From positions 1 through 64,000 of the forward strand of contig NZ_BFBR01000008.1 in assembly GCF_003112735.1 (NCBI RefSeq): a stretch of 64,000 bases of DNA, written 5' to 3'. The notes below the pieces were generated by a model. That model saw nothing but the letters and a program-made list of their open reading frames with translations. It did no database searches and was not told where the DNA came from. A program made the position numbers and the translations under genes. Shown in pieces: positions 23,369-33,045 of this stretch (positions are counted from its first letter, which is position 1; every line of letters begins with the position of its first letter). Origin of the DNA: Candidatus Phycosocius bacilliformis (GTDB taxonomy: Bacteria; Pseudomonadota; Alphaproteobacteria; Caulobacterales; Aquidulcibacteraceae).

Positions 23369-24367
23369 ATGAGAGCCGCGCGACTTTTGGGGGCACTTGC
23401 CCTCGCTATGGCAGGGCTTGCTGCCTGCACGCCATTGCGACAGCACGCTCAATTACCAACGCCCGGATTTGTCGGCCCAAGCCTTTTGGCTGATCGCTTT
23501 ATCAGTTTTGATGGTACCGGCCTCGGGCTAACCACATGGGAAAGCCAATCAGGACCACCGCGTGCCATTGTTATCGCACTGCATGGCATGAATGATTATG
23601 CCCGCGCGTTTGACATGGCGGCTCCTTATTGGGCTGCACGCGGCATCACCACCTATGCCTATGATGCACGTGGATTTGGTCGCTCGCCCCAACGTGGGGT
23701 GTGGGGCGGCCAAGATTTGATGGTCGCAGACCTGCGCGCAGCGCTTGCGGCTGCGCGCGCGCGCCATCCGGGCCTCCCAATTGCCCTCGTTGGCGAAAGC
23801 ATGGGGGCAGCAACCATTCTGGCTGGACTTTCGGCCAACCCCAAGATCCAGGCCGACCGCATTATTCTCAACGCCCCCGCCGTTTGGGGGTGGTCGACAT
23901 TGCCCTTGTCTTACCGGATCTCCTTATGGACGACTGCGCATTTGCCGATATCCCGCAAGCCCTTGGACCCACCGCGTGCGGTCACCCGCACCATCATGGC
24001 ATCAGACAATATTGAGATGCTGCGCCGCCTTGGGCGCGATCCCAATATGATTTTCTCAACACGGTTAGATGCCGTCTATGGTCTGGTTGGTCTGATGGAG
24101 ACTGCATCCAAAAGTGCGGCTAATCTGCCACCCGCCACCTTGGTACTGAGCGGGGCCAAAGACCAGATCATCCCACGTCCGGCCCTTTTGGCCTTCGCAG
24201 CCCGTTGGCCAGCCCATGTCCGCAGCATCGATTATCCAGACGGCTATCACATGTTAACGCGCGATCGGCAGGCTGAAAACGTTTGGGCTGATGTGGCAAG
24301 CTTCATCCACGACCCCAATGCGCCGCCCCCGTCTGGTCATAAGCCCATTTGGGTAATCGGCCAGTAA
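23369..24367 (+). CDS. Lipoprotein alpha/beta hydrolase (monoacylglycerol lipase-like, S33)
   Basis: 332 residues from ATG 23369, which gives a lipoprotein signal peptide MRAARLLGALALAMAGLAAC with the lipid-anchored Cys at 20. A start at 23330 is possible and would overlap DUF3253. Hydrolase motifs: oxyanion HGMNDYARAF, nucleophile elbow VGESMGAA, Asp in SGAKDQII and His in DGYHML. Similar to monoglyceride lipases; anchored to a membrane facing the periplasm. Confidence 0.85.
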   Translation: MRAARLLGALALAMAGLAACTPLRQHAQLPTPGFVGPSLLADRFISFDGTGLGLTTWESQSGPPRAIVIALHGMNDYARAFDMAAPYWAARGITTYAYDARGFGRSPQRGVWGGQDLMVADLRAALAAARARHPGLPIALVGESMGAATILAGLSANPKIQADRIILNAPAVWGWSTLPLSYRISLWTTAHLPISRKPLDPPRAVTRTIMASDNIEMLRRLGRDPNMIFSTRLDAVYGLVGLMETASKSAANLPPATLVLSGAKDQIIPRPALLAFAARWPAHVRSIDYPDGYHMLTRDRQAENVWADVASFIHDPNAPPPSGHKPIWVIGQ

Positions 24368-24403
24368 GGAACTCGTTAAGGCTGTTTTGGTAAGCATTCT
24401 CGC

Positions 24404-25339
24404 ATGGCTTTGAAGATCGCTCTGCCCTTACCAGGCCTGCTGAAGTTCGATCCAGTGACTTTGGCCCAAAACCGCGCACGCTTTCAGGCGTGGTGGGACG
24501 GCGAGCCTGTTCCTGATCTTGAGCTGATCAAGGCCGACGTCGAGGCCCAAAATGCGCCAGGCCGGCTTGATGCCAAACATCGCAAAATTTATATCGCCGC
24601 CAGCAATATCATCTGGGGGTCTGGCTGTACTTTCCCCACCTCGCTTGATCTGGTGACTCAATTAGGTAGTGCGGTCGGGGCTAAAAAAGACTTGCACATG
24701 GCTGTGATCGGGGCCGGAGCTGGCCTCATTAGCACCACCTTGATGGAACAATTTGGCGTCAAATTGACTGTCTATGAGGCTGAGCCAGCAACACGTACAT
24801 TGGCGGCAAAAACAGTCAAAAAGAGCAAGCAACGCAAAAATTATACGGCAAAGCCCCACACTGGCCAATTGGCCAGCCTTGCCGAACGCCAAGCAGATCT
24901 TGCAATGTTGCTGTATCAGGGCGGCGGCGCGGATAAAGCGGAGCGGGGCGCTTTTTCCATGTTGCGTCTATTGAAACCGGGCGGTCAAGCTGTTTGGTTT
25001 GACCTCTTCGCCAAGGATGAAACCCAAGTCCCGGAGCTGGCCAAAGGGATTGAAAATCGCAGCTTTAGCTCTTTGGAGGTCTTCAAATCGGCCACCGAGG
25101 CGGCGGGATTGACCTGGGTTTCCAATACAGAATGTGACCTTAACTTCCTTGCCGCGATCACCTCGTCTTGGGCGGCGGTCGGCAAAGAGTTTGACAAGCG
25201 CCAAGCTGCGTTGATCAAGTCCGGCGGACAGCCTGCTGCGACCCTTGCCTTGCATTCAATCTTGACGTGGAAAGCCCGCGCCGCCGCTGTCCGAGCTGGT
25301 CAGTTGACTGCTCGCGCAATTGTTGTCGCTGCACCATAA
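24404..25339 (+). CDS. SAM-dependent methyltransferase-like protein
   Basis: 311 residues. An N-terminal helical part (1-90) precedes a Rossmann-like domain with AVIGAGAGLIS (about 100, motif I position), TVYEAEP (ribose-binding acidic residue), and MLRLLKPGGQAVWFDLF (motif post-II). The C-terminal segment is Ala-rich and helical. Fits a class I methyltransferase of unknown substrate. Ended by the terminator at 25352-25379. Confidence 0.6.
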   Translation: MALKIALPLPGLLKFDPVTLAQNRARFQAWWDGEPVPDLELIKADVEAQNAPGRLDAKHRKIYIAASNIIWGSGCTFPTSLDLVTQLGSAVGAKKDLHMAVIGAGAGLISTTLMEQFGVKLTVYEAEPATRTLAAKTVKKSKQRKNYTAKPHTGQLASLAERQADLAMLLYQGGGADKAERGAFSMLRLLKPGGQAVWFDLFAKDETQVPELAKGIENRSFSSLEVFKSATEAAGLTWVSNTECDLNFLAAITSSWAAVGKEFDKRQAALIKSGGQPAATLALHSILTWKARAAAVRAGQLTARAIVVAAP

Positions 25340-25351
25340 GCCGCTCGGGCA

Positions 25352-25379
25352 GCCTTGAGTTTCACCGCAAGGCTTTTTC
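25352..25379 (+). terminator. Rho-independent terminator
   Basis: AGCCTTG (25352-25358) pairs with CAAGGCT (25369-25375), 10-nt loop, followed by TTTTT. It ends the methyltransferase-like gene and abuts the 3' end of the convergent bactofilin gene. Confidence 0.8.
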
Positions 25380-25381
25380 CC

Positions 25382-26035
25382 TTAGGCATTCACCGCAAAA
25401 GCATCGCCCAGCGCATCAGCAAGGCTGGAACTTGGTGTTTCTTTAGCGGCATCTGGACTTACCTCTGCAGGCTTGGCGATGGTTGTCGGCGTCGCCTCAT
25501 CCTTGGATGCAGGGGTTGCTTTAGTGGCCGAGATCTTGCCTTTCTTGGCGGGCTTGTCGCTTTGAGTTTTGGCCTCAAGGTTGGCAGCCTCGATTGAGGG
25601 GCCAGCAAGAGGATCGGCCGACCGCTTGGAGCGGCCCTCAAACTGGCCGCCCTCTTCAATGATCAAGATGGCATGGGTCAAGTCACCATCGATCGAGCCG
25701 GTGGTCGCCAACTGGATCATGCGCGCCCGAACATCGCCGGACACTTTGCCTCGCACGGTCGCGATCTCGCTGATGACATTGCCTTTGACTTCACCATTCT
25801 TGCCCACAATCAATGTGTCACAGCGCACATCGCCAATCACGATGCCTTCGATATGAATGTCGCCGGGCGATGACATTGATCCACTGACCACAGCGCCTGC
25901 AGCCACAACAGAGGCGGCAGGCTTCGGGGTTGGTGCAACGACGGCAATGGCTGGGGGCTCATTGCGCGGGGCAGGGCTTGCGAAAGGTTGCGCATCCACA
26001 AAGGTGTCTTTGGGTTTGGAATTCCAAAAGGCCAT
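25382..26035 (-). CDS. Bactofilin family cytoskeletal protein
   Basis: 217 residues from ATG 26035 (MAFWNSKPKDTF). The bactofilin beta-helix core spans about 50-150: GAVVSGSMSSPGDIHIEGIVIGDVRC...NGEVKGNVISEIATVRGKVSGDVRA in outline. The C-terminal third is a low-complexity Lys/Ala/Thr/Pro tail. Bactofilins polymerise on the inner membrane and position cell-wall enzymes, for example at the Caulobacter stalk. No peptidase or lytic partner is adjacent. Confidence 0.92.
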   Translation of the reverse strand: MAFWNSKPKDTFVDAQPFASPAPRNEPPAIAVVAPTPKPAASVVAAGAVVSGSMSSPGDIHIEGIVIGDVRCDTLIVGKNGEVKGNVISEIATVRGKVSGDVRARMIQLATTGSIDGDLTHAILIIEEGGQFEGRSKRSADPLAGPSIEAANLEAKTQSDKPAKKGKISATKATPASKDEATPTTIAKPAEVSPDAAKETPSSSLADALGDAFAVNA

Positions 26036-26133
26036 GGCTTTATTCCCTTGATAGGAGATCACTGGTTCTTCTTGCCGAACAGACTGGCGGGCGCAACACC
26101 CAAAATCCTGTTTGGGGTGCATTCCGACGGGTA

Positions 26134-26604
26134 TTACCCCAATTCTTTCACAGCCTTCATCACTGCTTCAGCATGACCGGGGATTTTTACTTTCCGCCAG
26201 ATGTTCGCAATCTGTCCATTTTTATCGATCAGGAAGGTTGTACGTTCAATGCCGAAATATTTCCGCCCATACATGCTCTTCTCGACCCACACGCCGTAGG
26301 TTTCGCACACATTGGTGCCAAAATCGGATGCCAAGGTCACGCTAAGATCATATTTTGCCCTAAATTTGTCGTGGCTTGCGACCTTATCCTTGGAGACACC
26401 GATGACCTCGCATGACAGGGACCTAAAGGTTTCAATGTCTTGGCTGAACGCAATGGCTTGGCTGGTGCAGCCTGAGGTGTCGTCTTTTGGGTAAAAATAC
26501 AGGACAACACTCTTTCCTTTCAAACCAGACAAGGTCACGCTTGATCCGCCGGCAATCGGCATGTCAAAATCAGGGGCCATTTGGCCGATAGCTAACTCGC
26601 TCAT
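26134..26604 (-). CDS. bcp: Thiol peroxidase of the PrxQ/BCP class
   Basis: 156 residues from ATG 26604, the same length as E. coli Bcp. The peroxidatic Cys is C46 in YPKDDTSGCTSQAIAFSQ. The usual resolving Cys five residues later is absent (Ile); another Cys at 100 (TNVCETYGVW) could serve instead. Reduces hydroperoxides using thioredoxin. Its start codon overlaps, on the opposite strand, a possible start of the AsmA-like gene. Confidence 0.9.
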   Translation of the reverse strand: MSELAIGQMAPDFDMPIAGGSSVTLSGLKGKSVVLYFYPKDDTSGCTSQAIAFSQDIETFRSLSCEVIGVSKDKVASHDKFRAKYDLSVTLASDFGTNVCETYGVWVEKSMYGRKYFGIERTTFLIDKNGQIANIWRKVKIPGHAEAVMKAVKELG

Positions 26605-26785
26605 GGTGCTTAATCCGATCCGTTCTCGCTTGAAGCGCTTTGGGAAGGCAGATAGGCCTGCGCCCGACGGCTTGCAAGCTGCTGAGGGGCCACCTGAAGG
26701 GCAGAGCGTAAATCCTGGCGCAGCAAGCTCTAAGCAGCCGCGTGGTAAGCGGCATCGCGCCAAAACCAAGGCTGTCGAAGAGCCG

Positions 26786-29700
26786 ATGAGTGGGGTCTCG
26801 GGCCGCAAGCGGACCAAGCGACCCTTGAAGGCCACCCGCCATTCGCGCTTCTTGATGGAAAGTGCCACCGTCGCCATCGTCTTGAGCAGCCTGTTTGCCA
26901 GTTATTTGGCCTGGCGGTTGTCGATCGGGACAATCTCGATTTCGGCCACAACGCCTTATGTGGAAGATGTGCTGAGCCGACTGGTTGGTGGGACAACTCG
27001 GATCGGATCGCTGCGATTGGGTTGGGACCGTGAAGCCCGTGACTTTGTTGTTCTGGCAAGCCAAATCACCGCACGCACCGATCAGCGTACCTCTCCCCTG
27101 CGCTTGGGCCAGGTTGATTTGACACTGGATGCCCCCTCGCTTCTAATTGGCAAAGCGGTGGTCAAACAGGCCAGTCTTGCCGGAGTTGAAGCGGTATTGG
27201 TGGTCGATCGTGAAGGGCGGACCGCCTTTGGCTTCGGGTCAGCTGAAGAAGTGCTGGCTTTGCCCCGCATTAAGGGGGCAGAAGGCGGCCTTGCCCGAAT
27301 TCTGAAAGCCACGCGTCAGGCTCTTGACCCTGCGGGTCAAGCCGGTCGGGTCGCCCAAGTTGTCTTGCGCGAAGCCCGTTTGCAACTGATCGACCCGGAC
27401 AGTGGTCAGCGTCTGGTGTTGGAGCGTGCCAGGGCGGGCCTGTTCCGTAATGATGCTGGTATTGTTACGCTGCAGGCCTCGGGCCAAGTCCGCAACGCCC
27501 AAAGCAGCATGAATGTCGCTATTGCTGCACCGCCAGATCCCCGGCAGGGCCTTGTGCTTGTGACTCAGGTTGCAGGCATGCGGCTGAGCCAATTGCCATT
27601 AAGCTTGCGCGGGGAGCGTTTGAGCGAATTGGCAAGCTGGACAAGCCCTTTGAGTGGCCGGGCCATGATGCGCTTGACCCCGGAAGGTAGCCCCATGTCT
27701 ATCATGGGAGATCTTCGATTGGGGCAGGGTCGTGCTGGTGGCATCGGTGTTAATTTGGTTGAAGGCAGTGGCGCGTGGGCGCGCGATACTGGCATCATCC
27801 GGCTTGACAGACTGAACATCAAAAGTGACCGCATCGAGGCTTCTGGTGTCAGTGGGCAGTTTTTCCCGGCCAGTGCAGGACGCCGCCGCATTGAGTTTGC
27901 CGCAGAAAGCTTTGCTGCCCGATCTCCCGCGGCTGGGTCGGTTCAAGGGCGCGGTGCCAGCGGTAAGCTGATCTTGTCGGATGACTTGCGGATCGTTTCG
28001 GCAGACATGACCGCCAAGGGCTTTGGTCTCGCACATGCCAATTCTACCACAATCACACTTTTGGACGCGACTGTCGGCTTGGTAGCGGCGGGGCCAGCCG
28101 GGCGCATGAAGGGCGATCAATTGTCCTCTGTCTTGGCTGGTGGCCAGGTCCGCATGACTGCACGATCAACTGGGTTAGCACTGTCTGACAAGGTCGGTGG
28201 GTTTGGCACAGGTGGGGGCGTTGACATTGCATTGGTTCGGGCGGGCGCTGGGGGTCCGTGGGAGGCTCAAGCCAGTCTGGCCAATTTGAATCTCGCAGGT
28301 CGCGGTCTGGCGATCCCACAGACCCGTGCGCGCGGATTGTCTTTAGCTTGGCGCGGTACTGACGCCTTTGGTGCCGGTGAGATGGCGGTCCAGATTCAGG
28401 CGGCAAGCACCACACAAACCGGTGTGCGTGGTCTGGGTCTTGCCGGATCGTCCATGGCACTTTCCTTGACGCGCACACCCGACGCCAATTTGCTCATCAA
28501 TAGACTGGAAGCCGACAGCTTTGCCTTTGTGAATCCGATTGTGTCATTGGCAACCGGGTCGGTTACTTTGACTGGCCGGCTTGGACCCGAAGGCTTGACT
28601 GGCGCGACATTGAAAACGCCACAACTCACGTTGACCAACCCCGCCCAGCTCGCCCGACCTTTTGTCGCCACACAAGTGGATATTGCGGGCGATGTGGTGC
28701 CGAAGGGTGTTCGCCTGTCGCATGTTCACCTCAACCATCGCGGTATCGATGCTGTCGGCCAGGTCGAAGTAGGCCTTTCTCGGCGCGGGTCAGCCAAAGT
28801 CTTTGTCGACACCGCCATTGATGGCGAGATTGATGTGCATTCATTGATGGCCGCGTGGCCGCGCGCTTTCTTGCCCGATGTCCGAAATGCGATTGAAGAT
28901 GTGGTTAAGGAAGGAATTGGCAAAACCGACCGGCTGGTACTGCGCGTTCCAGAAGGCTTGATGAAGGGCGAAACGGGTCCCGATGATATGATCGACCTGG
29001 ACTTCACAGTCCGCGATGCCACCGTACAATATCTTCCCCAAATGACTGCCTTGACTGAGCTTTCTGGTCGGGCAGAGCTGACCGGCAGCAGTTTCTCCGT
29101 CGCAGTCGATCACGGCAAACTCGCTGATCTGACTTTAACCAATTCCCGTTTTGCCATCCCCAAGTTCATGCCGCGCGAAACCTTGGCTGAGGTGGAGGCC
29201 AAAGTATCGGGCTCGGTTGCAACCATGGTGGCTGAAGCTGATCGTGAACCCCTTCAGTTGCTCTCCAAAGCACAGTTTGATCCAACGCGCCTTGATGGAG
29301 AAGGCAATCTAGATTTGCGCTTGGCCATCCCGCTTTCTGCCCGCCTGCGACCTGAACAAGTCAGCGTGCAAGCGCGGGGACAATTTGAACAGGCCAGCCT
29401 TCAAAACGCCTTTGCCGGACTGGAGGCCAATGACGGCACCGTCGCGCTTAAAATTGACGATGGTCGAATTGAAGTTACGGGGCAGGCTTGGCTCGCTGGC
29501 AATCCATTTGATTTCACCTGGCGATCAGAGCCAGGCTCAGCTGGACAGACTGGAACCCAGGTCAAAGCCGACGGCAGGGTCGATTTGGCCAGCCTCAACC
29601 AGATTGGCGTAGACGTCACGTCCTATGCCACCGGCCCCGTCCGATTGCGGATAGATGCGCGCGCACGCGGCCCCCAATTTGTCGAAGCCGACCTTGATGC

Positions 29701-30874
29701 AGATCTAACCTCGGCAATCATGAAGGTGCCAGGGGGGTTGTGGGCCAAGCCTGAGGGCAGCGCCGGCCAGGCAAATGCGCGTGTTGTGACCCGGACTGGT
29801 GGTGGTTGGCTTGCCAATGATGTCCGCTTTGACGCCCAAGGTGCACGCGTCCGTGGCGGTCTGGCATTGTCTGAGCAGCTTGATCTCGTGGCAGCTGATT
29901 TTACCGATATTGCCATTGATCGAACGGCTAATCTGGCTTTGGAAATTCGTGATGATGCCGAAGGTCTGCATCTGGCGGCTCACGGCGCGTATCTCAATCT
30001 CAGCCCGTTTTTGGTCAAGCGCGATGTATCTGAACGGACCGTCCAATTATTGAAGCGCCCGGTGTCGCTGGATGCCACCATTCAAAGGCTAGAGACCAGC
30101 CCCTCATCGGGTCTGGACCAGGTGCAAGCCAGGCTCTTGCGGGATACGGCGGGCTGGCGGGAGTTGGCCTTGACTGGTCAATCGCTCACCGGTGCGACGC
30201 ACGTCATGATGGTGCCCCAGGTTGACGGGCGACGCACCATCACCGGTACGCTCTCCGATGCAGGGTTCTTTGCAGGTTTGCTCTATCCCGGCGCGCCACT
30301 TCGCGGGGGAACAGGCTCGATTGAAGGCGAATTGCCAGGGTTGGGCCCCGCGACGGACATGACGCCACAAGAAGGTCGCTTGATGGTTGCCATCAAGGAC
30401 ATTAGCTACATGCAATTGCCCCAAAGCCCAGTGATTTTTGATCAGGTACGTCTGCCCATGCGGCTGACAGGCGGGATTATCTCACTGCGTGAGGGAAAGG
30501 CGGACGGCAGTGCCTATACATTAAAGGCCTCTGGCTATGTTGATCTCGACGATGGCAAGCTCGATATTCGCGGCGTGGTTACACCTGGTGGCCTGAACCG
30601 TGCGCTGGGAGACGTGCCTTTGTTTGGCGGCCTTCTGGGGGGCGGGCAGGACGAGGGATTGGTCGGCGTAACATTTTCGGCCAAAGGTGATCTTGCAAAT
30701 CCCAAGCTGCGCACCAATCCGATTTCGGCACTTGCGCCGGGCTTTTTGCGTCGATTGTTCGAGACTGAAGCCCCACTCGAGCCGCCACCAAAGCTAAAAC
30801 CAGCATCGATCCCGACCTTACCGCCACCGGGCGCTGAACCGGGACCAGGCCTGCCCCCTCAGCCTCGCCAATAA
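26786..30874 (+). CDS. Giant AsmA-like/YhdP-type envelope protein (DUF3971)
   Basis: 1362 residues from ATG 26786; the frame is open back to 26603 and 26561. A short basic N-terminus, one transmembrane helix (about 23-43, MESATVAIVLSSLFASYLAW) and a very long repetitive beta-rich periplasmic part. The C-terminal region has DDGKLDIRGVVTPGGLNRALGDVPLFG, typical of AsmA/DUF3971 proteins, and ends in a Pro-rich tail. Such bridge-like proteins are implicated in phospholipid transport to the outer membrane. The end overlaps the convergent nitroreductase by 16 bp. Confidence 0.85.
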   Translation: MSGVSGRKRTKRPLKATRHSRFLMESATVAIVLSSLFASYLAWRLSIGTISISATTPYVEDVLSRLVGGTTRIGSLRLGWDREARDFVVLASQITARTDQRTSPLRLGQVDLTLDAPSLLIGKAVVKQASLAGVEAVLVVDREGRTAFGFGSAEEVLALPRIKGAEGGLARILKATRQALDPAGQAGRVAQVVLREARLQLIDPDSGQRLVLERARAGLFRNDAGIVTLQASGQVRNAQSSMNVAIAAPPDPRQGLVLVTQVAGMRLSQLPLSLRGERLSELASWTSPLSGRAMMRLTPEGSPMSIMGDLRLGQGRAGGIGVNLVEGSGAWARDTGIIRLDRLNIKSDRIEASGVSGQFFPASAGRRRIEFAAESFAARSPAAGSVQGRGASGKLILSDDLRIVSADMTAKGFGLAHANSTTITLLDATVGLVAAGPAGRMKGDQLSSVLAGGQVRMTARSTGLALSDKVGGFGTGGGVDIALVRAGAGGPWEAQASLANLNLAGRGLAIPQTRARGLSLAWRGTDAFGAGEMAVQIQAASTTQTGVRGLGLAGSSMALSLTRTPDANLLINRLEADSFAFVNPIVSLATGSVTLTGRLGPEGLTGATLKTPQLTLTNPAQLARPFVATQVDIAGDVVPKGVRLSHVHLNHRGIDAVGQVEVGLSRRGSAKVFVDTAIDGEIDVHSLMAAWPRAFLPDVRNAIEDVVKEGIGKTDRLVLRVPEGLMKGETGPDDMIDLDFTVRDATVQYLPQMTALTELSGRAELTGSSFSVAVDHGKLADLTLTNSRFAIPKFMPRETLAEVEAKVSGSVATMVAEADREPLQLLSKAQFDPTRLDGEGNLDLRLAIPLSARLRPEQVSVQARGQFEQASLQNAFAGLEANDGTVALKIDDGRIEVTGQAWLAGNPFDFTWRSEPGSAGQTGTQVKADGRVDLASLNQIGVDVTSYATGPVRLRIDARARGPQFVEADLDADLTSAIMKVPGGLWAKPEGSAGQANARVVTRTGGGWLANDVRFDAQGARVRGGLALSEQLDLVAADFTDIAIDRTANLALEIRDDAEGLHLAAHGAYLNLSPFLVKRDVSERTVQLLKRPVSLDATIQRLETSPSSGLDQVQARLLRDTAGWRELALTGQSLTGATHVMMVPQVDGRRTITGTLSDAGFFAGLLYPGAPLRGGTGSIEGELPGLGPATDMTPQEGRLMVAIKDISYMQLPQSPVIFDQVRLPMRLTGGIISLREGKADGSAYTLKASGYVDLDDGKLDIRGVVTPGGLNRALGDVPLFGGLLGGGQDEGLVGVTFSAKGDLANPKLRTNPISALAPGFLRRLFETEAPLEPPPKLKPASIPTLPPPGAEPGPGLPPQPRQ

Positions 30875-31497
30875 GTGACGCGGCTTTCTGCTTGCGGGCG
30901 CGGGCGCTCTACCAACGGCTCGTTTGTCGTCCCCAGATAGATGAGACCAGCAAGCTTTTCGTGAGGCGAAAGCCCCAGAATTGCGAGCGCATCGCGGTCG
31001 TACGAAACCCATTCGCTGAGCCAGCAGCCGCCATAGCCAAATCCTTGAGCGGCAAGGAGGAGGTTGTAACAGGCCGCACCTGCTGAGAGAACCTGCTCCC
31101 ACTCAGGGACTTTTGGACTGTCCACAGGGGAGGAAACCACGGCAATAACAACAGGTGCACGCAGAAAGCGCGCCTCTTCCTGGGCCAAACGCTGTTCATC
31201 GCTCAGCCCGTCGCGAGTCCGCAGCAGATTTGCCATCGCGCTGCCTAAATTGGCCCGGTTATCTCCCTCAAGAACGATGAAGCGCCACGGTCCCAGCTTG
31301 CCATGATCGGGCACGCGCGCGCCGATCCGAAGGATGGCCGAGATCGTTTCAGCGTCTGGGCCCGGTGCCTCCAGATGAGCGACTTTGGTTGAACGGCGCA
31401 GTGCCAGACGCCCCAGAAAGTCTGCATCTGGCTTGGGGGTCGGCACAGTATCGTTTTCAAGTGGAGCAGGCGGGAGGGTGCGAGGGCTAATTGTCAT
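30859..31497 (-). CDS. Nitroreductase family protein (NfnB/YdjA-like)
   Basis: 212 residues from ATG 31497 (MTISPRTLPPAP). FMN-binding signals: RRSTK near the N-terminus, GARVPDHGKLGPWRFIVLEG, and the C-terminal LAAQGFGYGGCWLSEW, closest to the minimal YdjA-like nitroreductases. Electron acceptor unknown. Divergent from the Nudix gene, 62 bp apart. Confidence 0.87.
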   Translation of the reverse strand: MTISPRTLPPAPLENDTVPTPKPDADFLGRLALRRSTKVAHLEAPGPDAETISAILRIGARVPDHGKLGPWRFIVLEGDNRANLGSAMANLLRTRDGLSDEQRLAQEEARFLRAPVVIAVVSSPVDSPKVPEWEQVLSAGAACYNLLLAAQGFGYGGCWLSEWVSYDRDALAILGLSPHEKLAGLIYLGTTNEPLVERPRPQAESRVTYWRG

Positions 31498-31559
31498 GAC
31501 CAACAGACATAGAGGATAGTGACGAGGTTTGCATCGCCTTGTGGAAGGAAACATGCACC

Positions 31560-32171
31560 ATGGCTGTAGAAGAAACCAAGGCGGATCCATTCCAGATTAC
31601 CGCCCGCCGCATCGTTTATGAGAATGCTTGGATCACAGTGGAGCATCAGGATGTGGTGCGGCCTGACGGCAAACCCGGCATTTATGGCATTGTACGCTTT
31701 GCCAATCGTGCTGTTGGTGTGTTGCCGATCGATGATCAGGGCTATGTTTGGCTGGTTGGTCAGTACCGCAGGCCTTTGGCAGCTTGGTCTTGGGAAATGC
31801 CCGAAGGCGGGGTTCCCCACGACGAGGATTTGATGGCAGGTGCGCGGCGTGAATTGGAAGAAGAAACCGGATTGAGGGCCGCTCATCTGATACGGGTGCT
31901 CGACCTCGACTTGTCGAATTCTGTGAGTGATGAAACCGCAACATGTTTTGTCGCGTATGGCTTATCACAGGGATTGGCCGCGCCAGAGGGGACTGAGATT
32001 TTGAGCCAGCGCCGAATTCATTTTTCAAAACTGATGGAGGAGGTTGTGACGGGAGAAATTCGTGACTCCTTAACGGTTGCAACTGTCTATCGGACTTACC
32101 ATCTAGTTCACACAAACCAATTGCCAGTGGTGCTCTCCCAAGCCATGCTGGCCATGCCGGAGGGAGATTGA
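31560..32171 (+). CDS. Nudix hydrolase, ADP-ribose pyrophosphatase-like
   Basis: 203 residues starting at ATG 31560 after GGAAGGAA. A complete Nudix box GGVPHDEDLMAGARRELEEE, followed by TGL, has all the metal-binding Glu residues. The upstream LVGQYRRPLAAWSWEMPEGG resembles ADP-ribose pyrophosphatases (NudF), which split ADP-ribose to AMP and ribose 5-phosphate. The stop is 2 bp before cysE. Confidence 0.88.
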   Translation: MAVEETKADPFQITARRIVYENAWITVEHQDVVRPDGKPGIYGIVRFANRAVGVLPIDDQGYVWLVGQYRRPLAAWSWEMPEGGVPHDEDLMAGARRELEEETGLRAAHLIRVLDLDLSNSVSDETATCFVAYGLSQGLAAPEGTEILSQRRIHFSKLMEEVVTGEIRDSLTVATVYRTYHLVHTNQLPVVLSQAMLAMPEGD

Positions 32172-32173
32172 TC

Positions 32174-33013
32174 ATGGCAGGCATCAGCTTGGAACTTGTC
32201 GGCGGGATTGCATCGGGTCTCAATAATGTGTGGAGTCATTTGCGGATCGAAGCAGCCACGGCTGCAGCAGAAGAACCTTTGCTGGCCAGCTTGCTCAACG
32301 CCTCCATCCTCAATCACCCCAGTTTTGATGATGCGCTGGCCTATATTCTTGCCCAAAAGCTGGGCGGGGCGGATATGAATGCGCTTCAAATGCGTGAAGT
32401 CTGCATGCAGGCTTTTAGGGCAGATCCTGGCATCGTGCGCAGTGCGCAAGCTGATGTGCGCGTAATCAAGCTGCGCGATCCTGCCTGCCGCACCTATTTG
32501 CAACCCTTCCTTTATTACAAGGGCTTTGCCGCTTTGCAGGCGCATCGGGTCGCCCATCACCTGTGGGCCACCGGGCGGGAAATGATGGCCTTCCACCTCC
32601 AAAGCCGCGTGGCTGAATTGTTCCAAGTCGATATTCATCCAGCTGCGCGTCTGGGTGAAGGCATTTTTATGGATCACGCCACGGGCATTGTCATTGGCGA
32701 AACCGCCGTGGTCGGTGACAATGTTTCCATGCTGCACAATGTCACTTTGGGCGGGACTGGTAAGGAGGGCGGCGACCGCCATCCCAAGATTGGTGCTGGC
32801 GTGCTGATCGGTGCGGGCGCTAAAATCCTTGGCAATATCAAGGTGGGTGATGGCGCACGTGTGGCTTCAGGCTCGGTCGTGCTCCATGAGGTTAAGCCTG
32901 GTTGCACAGTGGCAGGTATTCCGGCTCGGCCCGTTGGCGGGCCTTGCTGTGAAAATCCGGCCGAAAGCATGGATCAGGTGTTTGACGTCGCCACCTTCGA
33001 CCCAGGGCTGTAA
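32174..33013 (+). CDS. cysE: Serine O-acetyltransferase
   Basis: First step of cysteine synthesis from serine and acetyl-CoA. 279 residues; ATG 32174 with GGAGA just upstream. N-terminal helical domain, then the left-handed beta-helix with hexapeptide repeats (DIHPAARLGEGIFMDHATG, IVIGETAVVGDN, VSMLHNVTLGGTGK). The catalytic His/Asp region is MDHATG. Extended C-terminal tail (VFDVATFDPGL) ends in a short hydrophobic peptide but lacks the usual terminal Ile that docks into CysK. Confidence 0.95.
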   Translation: MAGISLELVGGIASGLNNVWSHLRIEAATAAAEEPLLASLLNASILNHPSFDDALAYILAQKLGGADMNALQMREVCMQAFRADPGIVRSAQADVRVIKLRDPACRTYLQPFLYYKGFAALQAHRVAHHLWATGREMMAFHLQSRVAELFQVDIHPAARLGEGIFMDHATGIVIGETAVVGDNVSMLHNVTLGGTGKEGGDRHPKIGAGVLIGAGAKILGNIKVGDGARVASGSVVLHEVKPGCTVAGIPARPVGGPCCENPAESMDQVFDVATFDPGL

Positions 33014-33045
33014 TCGGCCCTGGACGCCGCTGATCTTCGGTGTTG

